Part shown: piece after piece, positions 42,583-55,900 of the stretch | How positions within the stretch are numbered: position 1 is the stretch's first letter | Layout: the number at the start of each line of letters is the position of its first letter | Assembly: GCA_040954595.2 (NCBI GenBank) | Contig: CM082590.2 | Location: 2,914,001 to 2,978,000 of the forward strand | DNA length: 64,000 bases | Direction of reading: 5' to 3' | Source of the DNA: Balanoglossus misakiensis | Taxonomy: Eukaryota; Hemichordata | Made by a program: the position numbers and the translations under genes | Notes under the pieces: generated by a model | Databases searched by the model: none | What the model saw: the letters and a program-made list of their open reading frames with translations, nothing else | What the model was told of the DNA's origin: nothing

Positions 42583-43797
42583 TACCCAGACATGGCATGG
42601 AGGGATTCACCTCCTGTTGAGATGTTCGCACCCCCTAGCAAATTGTCACAGGTGGGGTGGTCAGTGGCCCTTAAAATGATGTCACTCACATGATAGAGAT
42701 ATTAATTACATAACTCCTTTCCAGAGTGTGCTCTATTTATAGTCTGCACTATATACAGGTAAATGTGTAATGATATTTCAATAACTTTTGGAATCACAGG
42801 TCAGTAGAAAGGTTGATTGAACAAAAGGTTTTGAAATTCGTTCACCTTGTATTGGAACAGCTCTTACAGACATCACAACATCATTCAACGCTAAATCTTC
42901 GTAACTTTTACATACTGTTAATATAAATATAATTATTTTTCTTTAAATTCATCCAAATATTACAATGTTTCTAGCAATTTCATAGCTGTATTATAGTTAT
43001 TAAGATAATACTGTGTGTATGATATATACTTTGTGGATAGGATACAGATCTTTGCTTATTACCAAGAATATAACACCATGTGTTTGGATTTTAAATGCAG
43101 TTCGGAGCTGACTGTGTTGCATTTTGACTGCAAAATTAAAATATTTAGTTACATTTCCTTGCATTTAGTGTTGAAAATGTCACTTTCAGCTTTAAAATGA
43201 GCACTGATATCTATGGAACTAGAAGAATTGTGCTTTCTATTCTACAACATACAACATTTACATTTAATCAAACAACAGGATGATATTTGACAGTCAATCA
43301 ATAAATATAACATACGTGTGAGTTGCATGTACAAAACTAGACACATGTATGTATGTGATATTTAAAGGGACATTAACTGTTACACATGCTCTACACAGAA
43401 CTCCACTTGTCAGCATAACCTGTATGTGTGTAACGGCTATTGAAATGAATTCTAGTCCAGACTTGAATTCAAATTCACAATAACAATACTGAACAGACAC
43501 ACCTATATTTCATCATGATTCAGGGATCTGAAGAAGACACTGCAGTAAATACTTAAAACAAAAATACTGAAAACAAAGTGAAAAGTTACAGCTAATGAAG
43601 CTTTAACTATGTTCAGAAACAAGTAGAACAGGCAATCAAAACACATTATAAACATTGAGAAAAACACCCAAAGTTACATGTACTACCGGTATCTATGAGG
43701 GCCCGTTCTGGTCAAAATTGTAGTTTATTAATAAAACATGTTAGAATTAATTTTACCAGTATATAGAATTATTTTTTATGTGCTTTAATTATTTTTT
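42583..43797. other. non-coding, nothing recognised
   Basis: AT-rich sequence with no supported exon, RNA or repeat unit until the left arm of the foldback element. The frames at 43,015-43,200 and 43,294-43,500 have no features. Confidence 0.45.
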
Positions 43798-45297
43798 TGT
43801 AGTCATGCAGAATTAATTTTATGTGTTCTAAATAATTATTTTAGCTTATCTTTGTTAGAAATAATTCTGCCAACATCTCGAATTATTTTTATGTGTAGAC
43901 TCGAATTAATTTCACGTGTTGTGTCGAATTAATTTCACGTTGTCAAATAATATTGCCCTTACAATCCTTTGCGCGTAAATCAAGATGGCGGCGGCTGAGC
44001 ATGTCTTTCTCGCCGCATAAAGTTAAAAAAGGGGCCGTTGTACAAGTTGTGAAACGTTTTGGGGCGATTTGCTGTCCAATATAAATGCAGTGTGCTCGAA
44101 AACGGCGATCGGTCCACGAGTTTTGGTCTACAGACAGAATTTTCTAGTCAAACCACTCAAAACCACTACCAGTTGGTGTAATCGCCAGCCTTGCTATGGT
44201 ATAGCCCAGCTCTGCGTACAGTGTTCTTGGCGTGGAGGCCGTGTCATGGCGGGAACACACAGACCTGTACACAGAGCTAGCTGTTGCCCCGCGTTGCCAA
44301 TTCGCCTTGATTGAATAAATTTTGACATCTGAACATACAAAAATTGTGTTAATTTGTTATTTTCAGAACTAAGAAATAGCTGTAGGGCCCAGATCCCAGG
44401 AAACGGCGAATAAAATATTCCTTACAATTTCCTTGTAAACTCAAGTTTTGTTTAAATAAATTTAAATTAAAAAGACAAAGTCTCTCTCTACATAACCATA
44501 TTTAATGATAGCTTGCATTCTAGATTTACAACTGATAAGATAGGGTGTGGGGCATAGATAGTAAAGGGGCAGACCCCGAAGTCTCCACCTCCTCTGTAGG
44601 CTGCATTCACAAACACCATTGGAGGGTGGGGGGGGGGGGGTGGGCGAGAGAATTAAAAAATTTTACCGCTAATTTTCACATGCCCCCCCCCTCCCCCCGA
44701 CACAACCCGAAATATTTACAAATCCCCCTTCCGAACTGCCAAAATTTTAAACACCCTCCCCCTCCATTTTCTTTCACAGAGCAAAACACATCACCTATCT
44801 ATCTTGTAAAAGATGATATTAATTCGACACTACACCTGTAATTAATTCAAGTCTACACGTAAAAAGAATTCGATATGTTGGCAAAATTATTTCTAACAAA
44901 GATAAGCTAAAATAATTATTTAGAACACATAAAATTAATTCTGCATGACTACAAAAAATAATTAAAAACATTGAATTCCCCCCAAAACGTCTCACAACTT
45001 GTACAACGGCCCCTTTTTCGAACTTTATGCGGCGAGAAAGACATGCTCAGCCGCCGCCATTTTGATTTAAGCGCAAAGGATTGTGGGGGCAATATTAATT
45101 TGACACAATGTAAAATTAATTCGACACAACACGTGAAATTAATTCGACAAAACACGTGATATTAATTCGACACTACACCTGAAATTAATTCGAGTCTACA
45201 CGTAAAAATAATTCGAGATGTTGGCAAAATTATTTCCAACAAAGATAAGCTAAAATAATTATTTAGAACACATAAAATTAATTCTGCATGACTACAT
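43798..45297. mobile_element. 1.5-kb foldback element with an extra inner arm
   Basis: The left arm (43,798-44,066) begins TGTAGTCATGCAGAATTAAT and ends near AACGTTTTGGGG. Its inverse (about 44,982-45,297) ends ATTAATTCTGCATGACTACA. The arms share AATCCTTTGCGC, ATGGCGGCGGCTGAGCATGT and CTTTCTCGCCGCATAAAGTT. The right arm has extra copies of a ~25-bp GTCGAATTAATTTCACGTGT unit. A third partial arm lies at about 44,820-44,965, also ending in GCATGACTACA. The ~900-bp centre has no recognisable coding. No clear target duplication was found. Confidence 0.85.
44600..44770. repeat. G-run and C-run low-complexity stretch in the foldback centre
   Basis: G13 near 44,627-44,640 and CCCCCCCCCTCCCCCC near 44,684-44,698. 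The frame at 44,545-44,841 is a translation of this and is not a gene. Confidence 0.7.
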
Positions 45298-46014
45298 GTC
45301 GGTCTCTGGCCCATGGACTATAACCAAACAATGATAGTCCCAAATAAAGCCAAGCCATCAACTCCAATTTTGGTTTATTGGTGATGTTTTCTGCGATCAT
45401 GCTGGATGCAATGCGGATATAATAAAACTACTCTGTGAAAAATATGTTTGTTTACAAATTTGTTCACCTTTGTGGGTATATTGAACAGAAAGGGTTACTC
45501 CCCTTAACCTCTCAACAAACAAACAATCTTGACAATATTTGTAAACATACATATTTTTGTCACACATTTTTATATTAAACAAACACACACACACACTGCA
45601 AAGCAGGAGGAAGAGCTCCCTGTGGTCTTCCCACAAACGTTGGAATCACACTGCAGTGGTCGCCTGATTCAACCAGTAAAGGTCACATGAGGTCATCAAT
45701 TGTTGTCGGTTTTCTGGTTGAATATTCTCTGAAAGCACGCCTTAACATTGATATTTTGCAATTGGTGTCAATAGTCATGAACTTTAAATAATGGAGCATC
45801 ACTCGGCCCCAGTTACTAAGTTGCGATAGGGCGAAATCAACAGCGGAAACTGATTGTCGATCGTCCATGTCTCAAGCTTACCTTGTTTACGGACTGAATC
45901 AGGGGACTACAGTAACGTTATCGCGATGAATGTGATTCTACCCACACATTAAGTCGTGAAAACTATCAGTGATATCTTAAAACACACTAAATACTGTAAT
46001 GTTTCAATACTCAC
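45298..46014. other. non-coding; possible 5' UTR donor on the minus strand
   Basis: No coding exon is supported. On the minus strand AAACAAG|GTAAGC near 45,883 is a good donor and could end an alternative non-coding first exon. Confidence 0.35.
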
Positions 46015-46119
46015 TCCGCCAAATCTGTATATAGGAATAATGATGGTGGACAGTGTGGGGGGCCTGAACCCATGACTTGCAGAAAACAGCTGGTACTTGC
46101 TCGCTCCTTGGCTTTGCAT
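46015..46119 (-). CDS. candidate first coding exon
   Basis: An ATG at 46,119 (minus) opens 35 codons reading MQSQGASKYQLFSASHGF, RPPTLSTIIIPIYRFGG, ended by a consensus donor GGCGGA|GTGAGT in phase 0. It sits in a GC-richer, repeat-free stretch just outside the satellite, as a promoter-proximal exon would. The frame is open further upstream but with no ATG. It could be the start of the minus-strand EGF gene 9-30 kb away, or of another gene. No exon in between supports either choice. No signal peptide is apparent, which argues against a directly secreted product. Confidence 0.35.
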
Positions 46120-46560
46120 GTTTTCCGCTATTCTTTCAGAGAAATATGACACCGTCCTGGATGTGTAACAAACACTGGCCAACTAACGTCCATAGAAAAG
46201 GCGACATTGGAGTTGACGACAGAAAAAACTGGCAGATTCTCTAGCCTGCGTGTCACACATGTGTTTACAACGAAGACACTGAACTGGTCAAAGGAAACGG
46301 GTCGAAGGTCAGCAACAGCGCCCTCTTGGGGTATATTCTGCGGAACTTTTGAAAGTTCCCGATCTCGTATCCTAAGGACGCCAGCAGAATTTCCTGCGGC
46401 ATTTTAATTCTCATTCAAATATGAAAGAAACAAAACTAACCCGGTGTGAATTAGTTGGTTTAAAGGGGAGTTGGGGCAGGGTCTTCTTTCGGTAGTTTTG
46501 ACCCCCAATAAGGCCTATTTACGGAGAGGATCTCTTATTCTTCAAATTTATTAATGGAAG
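46120..46560. promoter_or_regulatory. GC-richer region upstream of the candidate first exon
   Basis: CpG words are more frequent than in the flanks (for example GTCGAAGGTCAGCAACAGCG near 46,300), and no repeats are seen. This is the expected place for a minus-strand promoter if the exon at 46,015-46,119 is real. No TATA box is evident. Confidence 0.25.
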
Positions 46561-46564
46561 TCGC

Positions 46565-46914
46565 GTATATGGGTAAGGGACCATTTAGTTTTTACGGCCG
46601 GGTGGGGCGGCAAAATCCAGGGGGGGGGGTCACTTAAATTTTGAAGTCCGAAAGTGGGGGTAATCTTTTTTTTAAAAACGTTTAGGGGGTCACATACTTT
46701 TGCCGCAAAACTTTTGCTTTGAGTCCACAAAATTGCAGTTTCGCGCCCTTAATTTTACAAGATTTTCTAATATGGGAGGGGGACACCCCATCCCACACCC
46801 ACCCCTCCATTCTTCGCTACATTTCATTTATTGTCTGGTTTGTCTAGTGTACAAGGGCAGACTACTTGCCACACCACCACACCGATGCTTACTTTGAGTG
46901 GAGTGGCAAAAGTA
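46565..46914. repeat. end of another dispersed element, G-rich
   Basis: GGGACCATTTAGTTTTTACG, then GGTGGGGCGGCAAAATCCAG and a G10 run, then GGGGTCACATACTTTTG. It looks like the G-rich terminus of a transposable element, but I could not pair it with a second end in the window. It adjoins the first satellite monomer. Confidence 0.4.
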
Positions 46915-49900
46915 AAATGCGCAGAACACATAGATAGGCCTATGCGCATAAGAACGTTTTCCACTAGACTCTGTGGATCGACGGATAGTTCCAAAATGCC
47001 CATGGTTGCTTCCAAACAGCCTCGTTTATTTACCGAATTCTGTTGTGAGGCACATAACACATAGATAGGCCTATGTGCATAAGAAAGTTTTCCACTAGAC
47101 TCTGTAGATCGAGAGATAGTTCTAAAATATCCATGGTTGCCTCAAAACACAGCCTCGTTTGTTTACAAAAATCTGTTGTGATGCGCAGAACACATAGATA
47201 GGCCTATGCGCATAAGAACGTTTTCCACTAGACCTTTTAGATCGACGGATAGTTCTAAAATTTCCATGGTTGTTTCCAAACAGCCTCGTTTATTTACCGA
47301 TTTCTGTTGTGAGGCGCTGAACACATAGATAGGCCTATGCGCATAAGAAAGTTTTCCACTAGACGCTGAAGATCGACGGATAGTTCTAAAATTTCCATGG
47401 TTGCTTCCAAACAGCCTCGTTTATTTACCGATTTCTGTTGTGAGGCGCAGAACACATGATAGGCCCATGCTCATAAGAAATTTTTCCACTAGACTGTGTA
47501 GATCGAGAGATAGTTCAAAAATTTCCGTGGTTGCTTCCAAACAGCCTCGTTTGTTTACAAAATTATTTTGTGATGCGCAGAACACATAGATAGGCCTATG
47601 CGCAAAAGAACGTTTTCCACTAGACTCTGTAGATCGATGGATAGTTCTAAAATTTACATGGGTGCTTCTAAACAGCCTCGTTTATTTACCGATTTCTGTT
47701 GTGAGGCGCTGAACACATGATAGGCCTATACGCATAAGAAAGTTTTCCACTATACTCTGTAGATCGACGGATAGTTGTAAAATTTCAATGGTTGCTTCCA
47801 AACAGCCTCGTTTATTTACCGAATTCTGTTGTGATGCGCAGAACACATGATAGGACTATGCGCATAAGAAATTTTTCCACTAGACCCTGTAGATCGACGG
47901 GTTGTTCTAAAATTTCCATAGTTGCTTCCAAACAGCCTCGTTTATTTACCGAATTCTGTTGTTAGGCGCAGAACACGTGATAGGCCTATGCGCATAAGAA
48001 AGTTTTCCACTAGACTCTGTAGATCGACGGATAGTTCTAAAATTGCCATGGTTGCTTCCAAACAGCCTCGTTAATTTACCGATTTCTGTTGTGAGGCGCA
48101 GAACACATGATAGGCCTATGCGCATAAGAAATTTTTCCACTAGACTCTGTAGATCGACGGATAGTTCTAAAATGTCCATGGTTGCTTCCAAACAGCCTCG
48201 TTTATTTAATGAATTCTGTTGTGATGCGCAGAACACATGATAGGCCTATGCGCATAAGAATTTTTCCACTAGACTCTGTAGATCGACGGATAGTTCTAAA
48301 ATATCCATACTTGCTGCCAAACAGCCTCGTTTATTTACCGAATTATGTTGTGAGGCGCAGAACACGTGATAGGCCTATGCGCATCAGAAAGTTTTCCACT
48401 AGACTCTGTAGATCGAGAGATAGTTCTAAAATTTCCAATGTTGCCTCAAAACACAGCCTCGTTTGTTTACAAAATTCTGTTGTGATGCGCAGAACACATA
48501 GATAGGCCTATGCACATAAGAACGTTTTCCACTAGACTCTGTAGATCGACGGATAGTTCTAAAATTTCCATGGTTGCTTCCAAACACAGTCTCGTTTGTT
48601 TACAAAAGTCTGCAGTGATGCGCAGAACACATGATAGGCCTATGCGCATAAGAAACTTTTTCACTGTAGATCGACGGATAGTTCTAAAATTTCCATAGAC
48701 TCTGTAGATCGAGAGATAGTTCTAAAATTTCCATGGTTGCTTCCAAACACAGCCTCGTTTGTTTACAAAATTCTTTTGTGATGCGCAGAACACATAGCTA
48801 GGCCTATGCGCATAAGAAAGTTTTCCACTAGACTCTGTAGATCGACGGATAGTTCTAAAATTTCCATGGTTGCTTCCAAACAGCCTCGTTTATTTACCGA
48901 ATTCTGTTGTGAGGCGCAGAGCACGTAATAGGCCTATGCGCATACGAAAGTTTTCCACCAGACTCCGTAGATCGACGGATAGTTGTAAAATTCCATGGTT
49001 GTTTCCAAACACAGCCTCGTTTATTTACCGATTTCTGTTGTGAGGCGCTGAACACATGATAGGCCTATACGCATAAGAAAGTTTTCCACTATACTCTGTA
49101 GATCGACGGATAGTTCTAAAATTTCCATGGTTGCTTCCAAACAGCCTCGTTTATTTACCGATTTCTGTTGTGAGGCGCAGAACACATGATAGGCCCATGC
49201 TCATAAGAAATTTTTCCACTAGACTGTGTAGATCGAGAGATAGTTCAAAAATTTCCGTGGTTGCTTCCAAACAGCCTCGTTTGTTTACAAAATTATTTTG
49301 TGATGCGCAGAACACATAGATAGGCCTATGCGCAAAAGAACGTTTTCCACTAGACTCTGTAGATCGACGGATAGTTGTAAAATTTCAATGGTTGCTTCCA
49401 AACAGCCTCGTTTATTTACCGAATTCTGTTGTGATGCGCAGAACACATGATAGGACTATGCGCATAAGAAATTTTTCCACTAGACTCTGTAGATCGACGG
49501 GTAGTTCTAAAATTTCCATAGTTGCTTCCAAACAGCCTCGTTTATTTACCGAATTCTGTTGTTAGGCGCAGAACACGTGATAGGCCTATGCGCATAAGAA
49601 AGTTTTCCACTAGACTCTGTAGATCGACGGATAGTTCTAAAATTGCCATGGTTGCTTCCAAACAGCCTCGTTAATTTACCGATTTCTGTTGTGAGGCGCA
49701 GAACACATGATAGGCCTATGCGCATAAGAAATTTTTCCACTAGACTCTGTAGATCGACGGATAGTTCTAAAATGTCCATGGTTGCATCCAAACAGCCTCG
49801 TTTATTTAATGAATTCTGTTGTGATGCGCAGAACACATGATAGGCCTATGCGCATAAGAATTTTTCCACTAGACTCTGTAGATCGACGGATAGTTCTAAA

Positions 49901-52900
49901 ATATCCATACTTGCTGCCAAACAGCCTCGTTTATTTACCGAATTATGTTGTGAGGCGCAGAACACGTGATAGGCCTATGCGCATCAGAAAGTTTTCCACT
50001 AGACTCTGTAGATCGAGAGATAGTTCTAAAATTTCCAATGTTGCCTCAAAACACAGCCTCGTTTGTTTACAAAATTCTGTTGTGATGCGCAGAACACATA
50101 GATAGGCCTATGCACATAAGAACGTTTTCCACTAGACTCTGTAGATCGACGGATAGTTCTAAAATTTCCATGGTTGCTTCCAAACACAGTCTCGTTTGTT
50201 TACAAAAGTCTGCAGTGATGCGCAGAACACATGATAGGCCTATGCGCATAAGAAACTTTTTCACTGTAGATCGACGGATAGTTCTAAAATTTCCTTAGAC
50301 TCTGTAGATCGAGAGATAGTTCTAAAATTTCCATGGTTGCTTCCAAACACAGCCTCGTTTGTTTACAAAATTCTTTTGTGATGCGCAGAACACATAGCTA
50401 GGCCTATGCGCATAAGAAAGTTTTCCACTAGACTCTGTAGATCGACGGATAGTTCTAAAATTTCCATGGTTGCTTCCAAACAGCCTCGTTTATTTACCGA
50501 ATTCTGTTGTGAGGCGCAGAGCACGTAATAGGCCTATGCGCATACGAAAGTTTTCCACCAGACTCCGTAGATCGACGGATAGTTGTAAAATTCCATGGTT
50601 GTTTCCAAACACAGCCTCGTTTATTTACCGATTTCTGTTGTGAGGCGCTGAACACATGATAGGCCTATACGCATAAGAAAGTTTTCCACTATACTCTGTA
50701 GATCGACGGATAGTTCTAAAATTTCAATGGTTGCTTCCAAACAGCCTCGTTTATTTACCGAATTCTGTTGTGATGCGCAGAACACATGATAGGACTATGC
50801 GCATAAGAAATTTTTCCACTAGACTCTGTAGATCGACGGGTAGTTCTAAAATTTCCATAGTTGCTTCCAAACAGCCTCGTTTATTTACCGAATTCTGTTG
50901 TTAGGCGCAGAACACGTGATAGGCCTGTGCGCATAAGAAATTTTTCCACTAGACTCTGTAGATCGACGGATAGTTCTAAAATGTCCATGGTTGCTTCCAA
51001 ACAGCCTCGTTTATTTACCGAATTCTGTTGTTAGGCGCAGAACACGTGATAGGCCTGTGCGCATAAGAAAGTTTTCCACTAGATTCTGTAGATCGACGGA
51101 TAGTTCTAAAATATCCATACTTGCTTCCAAACAGCCTCGTTTATTTACCGAATTATGTTGTGAGGCGCAGAACACGTGATAGGCCTATGCGCATTAGAAA
51201 GTTTTCCACTAGACTCTGTAGATCGAGAGATAGTTCTAAAATTTCCAAGGTTGCTTCCAAACACAGTCTCGTTTGTTTACAAAAGTCTGCAGTGATGCGC
51301 AGAACACATGATAGGCCTATGCGCATAAGAAACTTTTTCACTGTAGATCGACGGATAGTTCTAAAATTTCCATAGACTCTGTAGATCGAGAGATAGTTCT
51401 AAAATTTCCATGGTTGCTTCCAAACACAGCCTCGTTTGTTTACAAAATTCTTTTGTGATGCGCAGAACACATAGCTAGGCCTATGCGCATAAGAAAGTTT
51501 TCCACTAGACTCTGTAGATCGACGGATAGTTCTAAAATGTCCATGGTTGATTTCAAACAGCCTTGTTTATTTACCGAATTCTGCTGTGATGCGCAGAACA
51601 CATAGATAGGCCTATGTGCATAAGAAAGTTTTCCACTAGACTCTGTAGATCGACGGATAGTTCTAAAATTTCCATGGTTGCATCCAAACAGCCTCGTTTA
51701 TTTACCGATTTCTGTTGTGAGGCGCAGAACACGTGATAGGCCTATGCGCATAAGAAAGTTTTTTACTAGACTCTGCAGATCGACGGATAGTTCTAAAATT
51801 TCCATGGTTGCTTCCAAACACAGCCTCGTTTATTTCCAAATTCTGTTGTAATGCGCAGAACTCATAGATAGGCCTATGCGCATAAGAACGTTTTCCACTA
51901 TACTCTATAGATCGACGGATAGTTCTAAAATTTCCATGGTTGCTTCCAAACACAGCCTCGTTTGTTTACAAAATTCTGCAGTGATGCGCAGAACACATGA
52001 TAGGCCTATGCGCATAAGAAACTTTTTCACTGTAGATCGACGGATAGTTCTAAAATTTCCATGGTTGATTCCAAACACAACCTCGTTTGTTTACAAAATT
52101 CTGTTGTAATGCGCAGAACACATAGCTAGGCCTATGCGCATAAGAAAGTTTTCCACTAGACTCTGTAGATCGAGAGATAGTTCTAAAATATACATGGTTG
52201 CCTCAAAACACAGCCTCGTTTGTTTACAAAATTCTGTTGTGATGCGCAGAACACATAGATAGGCCTATGTGCATAAGAAAGTTTTCCACTAGACTCTGTA
52301 GATCGACGGATAGTTCTAAAATTTCCATGGTTGCATCCAAACAGCCTCGTTTATTTACCGATTTCTGTTGTGAGGCGCAGAACACGTGATAGGCCTATGC
52401 GCATAAGAAAGTTTTTTACTAGACTCTGCAGATCGACGGATAGTTCTAAAATTTCCATGGTTGCTTCCAAACACAGCCTCGTTTATTTCCAAATTCTGTT
52501 TTAATGCGCAGAACACATAGATAGGCCTATGCGCATAAGAACGTTTTCCACTAGACTCTATAGATCGACGGATAGTTCTAAAATTTCCATGGTTGCTTCC
52601 AAACACAGCCTCGTTTGTTTACAAAATTCTGCAGTGATGCGCAGAACACATGATAGGCCTATGCGCATAAGAAACTTTTTCACTGTAGATCGACGGATAG
52701 TTCTAAAATTTCCATGGTTGATTCCAAACACAACCTCGTTTGTTTACAAAATTCTGTTGTAATGCGCAGAACACATAGCTAGGCCTATGCGCATAAGAAA
52801 GTTTTCCACTAGACTCTGTAGATCGAGAGATAGTTCTAAAATATACATGGTTGCCTCAAAACACAGCCTCGTTTGTTTACAAAATTCTGTTGTGATGCGC

Positions 52901-55900
52901 AGAACACATAGATAGGCCTATGCGCATAAGAACGTTTTCCACTAGACCTTTTAGATCGACGGATAGTTCTAAAATTTCCATGGTTGTTTCCAAACAGCCT
53001 CGTTTATTTACCGATTTCTGTTGTGAGGCGCTGAACACATAGATAGGCCTATGCGCATAAGAAAGTTTTCCACTAGAAGCTGAAGGTCGATGGATAGTTC
53101 TAAAATTTCCATGGTTGCTTCCAAACAGCCTCGTTTATTTACCGATTTCTGTTGTGAGGCGCAGAACACATGATACGCCCATGCGCATAAGAAATTTTTC
53201 CACTAGACTCTGTAGATCGACGGATAGTTCTATAATGTCCATGGTTGCTTCCAAACAAAGCCTCGTTTGTTTACAAAATTCTGTTGTGATGCGCAGAACA
53301 CATATATAGGCCTATGCGCATATGAACGTTTCCCACTATACTCTGTAGATCGAGAGATAGTTCTAAAATTTCCATGTTTGCTTACAAACAGCCTCGTTTA
53401 TTTACGGAATTCTGTTTTGAGGCGCAGAACACATAGATAGGCATATGTGCATAAGAAAGTTTTCCACTATAGACTCTGTAGATCGAGAGATAGTTCTAAA
53501 ATTTCCATGGTTGCTTCCAAACACAGCCTCGTTTGTTTACAAAATTCTGTTGTGATGCGCAGAACACATATATAGGCCTATGCGCATAAGAACGTTTTCC
53601 ACTAGACTCTGTAGAACGACGCTTAGCTGTAAAATGTCCATGGTTGCTTCCAAACTGCTTCGTTTATTTACCGATTTCTGTTGTGAGGCGCAGAACACAT
53701 GATAGGCCTATGCGCATAAGACATTTTTCCACTAGACTCTGTAGATCGACGGATAGTTCTAAAATTTCCATGGTTGCTTCCAAACAGCCTCGTTTATTTA
53801 CCGAATTCTGTTGTGAGGCGCAGAACACGTAATATACCTATGCGCATTAGAAAGTTTTCCACAAGACTCTGTAGATCGACGGATAGATGTAAAATGTCCA
53901 TGGTTGATTCCAAACACAACCTCGTTTGTTTACAAAATTCTGTTGTAATGCGCAGAACACATAGCTAGGCCTATGCGCATAAGAAAGTTTTCCACTAGAC
54001 TCTGTAGATCGAGAGATAGTTCTAAAATATACATGGTTGCCTCAAAACACAGCCTCGTTTGTTTACAAAATTCTGTTGTGATGCGCAGAACACATAGATA
54101 GGCCTATGCGCATAAGAACGTTTTCCACTAGACCTTTTAGATCGACGGATAGTTCTAAAATTTCCATGGTTGTTTCCAAACAGCCTCGTTTATTTACCGA
54201 TTTCTGTTGTGAGGCGCTGAACACATAGATAGGCCTATGCGCATAAGAAAGTTTTCCACTAGACGCTGAAGGTCGATGGATAGTTCTAAAATTTCCATGG
54301 TTGCTTCCAAACAGCCTCGTTTATTTACCGATTTCTGTTGTGAGGCGCAGAACACATGATACGCCCATGCGCATAAGAAATTTTTCCACTAGACTCTGTA
54401 GATCGACGGATAGTTCTATAATGTCCATGGTTGCTTCCAAACAAAGCCTCGTTTGTTTACAAAATTCTGTTGTGATGCGCAGAACACATATATAGGCCTA
54501 TGCGCATATGAACGTTTCCCACTATACTCTGTAGATCGAGAGATAGTTCTAAAATTTCCATGTTTGCTTACAAACAGCCTCGTTTATTTACGGAATTCTG
54601 TTTTGAGGCGCAGAACACATAGATAGGCATATGTGCATAAGAAAGTTTTCCACTATAGACTCTGTAGATCGAGAGATAGTTCCAAAATTTCCATGGTTGC
54701 TTCCAAACACAGCCTCGTTTGTTTACAAAATTCTGTTGTGATGCGCAGAACACATATATAGGCCTATGCGCATAAGAACGTTTTCCACTAGACTCTGTAG
54801 AACGACGGATAGCTGTAAAATGTCCATGGTTGCTTCCAAACTGCTTCGTTTATTTACCGATTTCTGTTGTGAGGCGCAGAACACATGATAGGCCTATGCG
54901 CATAAGACATTTTTCCACTAGACTCTGTAGATCGACGGATAGTTCTAAAATTTCCATGGTTGCTTCCAAACAGCCTCGTTTATTTACCGAATTCTGTTGT
55001 GAGGCGCAGAACACGTAATATACCTATGCGCATTAGAAAGTTTTCCACAAGACTCTGTAGATCGACGGATAGATGTAAAATGTCCACGGTTGCTTCCAAA
55101 TACAGCCTCGTTTATTTACCGATTTCTGTTGTGATGCGCATAACACATATATAGGCCTATGCGCAAAAGAACGTTTTCCACTAGACTCTGTAGATCGACG
55201 GATAGCTGTAAAATTTCCATGTTTGCTTCCAAACAGCCTCGTTTATTTACGGAATTCTGTTGTGAGGCGCAGAACACGTAATAGGCCTATGCGCATTAGA
55301 AAGTTTTCCACAGGATTCTGTAGATCGACGGATAGTTGTAAAATGTCCATGGTTGCTTCCAAATACTCTGTAGATCGAGAGATAGTTCTAAAATTTCCAT
55401 GTTTGCTTACAAACAGCCTCGTTTATTTACGGAATTCTGTTTTGAGGCGCAGAACACATAGATAGGCATATGTGCATAAGAAAGTTTTCCACTATAGACT
55501 CTGTAGATCGAGAGATAGTTCTAAAATTTCCATGGTTGCTTCCAAACACAGCCTCGTTTGTTTACAAAATTCTGTTGTGATGCGCAGAACACATATATAG
55601 GCCTATGCGCATAAGAACGTTTTCCACTAGACTCTGTAGAACGACGGATAGCTGTAAAATGTCCATGGTTGCTTCCAAACTGCCTCGTTTATTTACCGAT
55701 TTCTGTTGTGAGGCGCAGAACACATGATAGGCCTATGGGCATAAGACATTTTTCCACTAGACTCTGTAGATCGACGGATAGTTCTAAAATTTCCATGGTT
55801 GCTTCCAAACAGCCTCGTTTATTTACCGAATTCTGTTGTGAGGCGCAGAACACGTAATAGACCTATGCGCATTAGAAAGTTTTCCACAAGACTCTGTAGA

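Noticed and set aside
44069-44841. Frames in the centre of the foldback element as genes
   Set aside because: There is no splice support. One is driven by G/C runs, and the products have no domain-like content.
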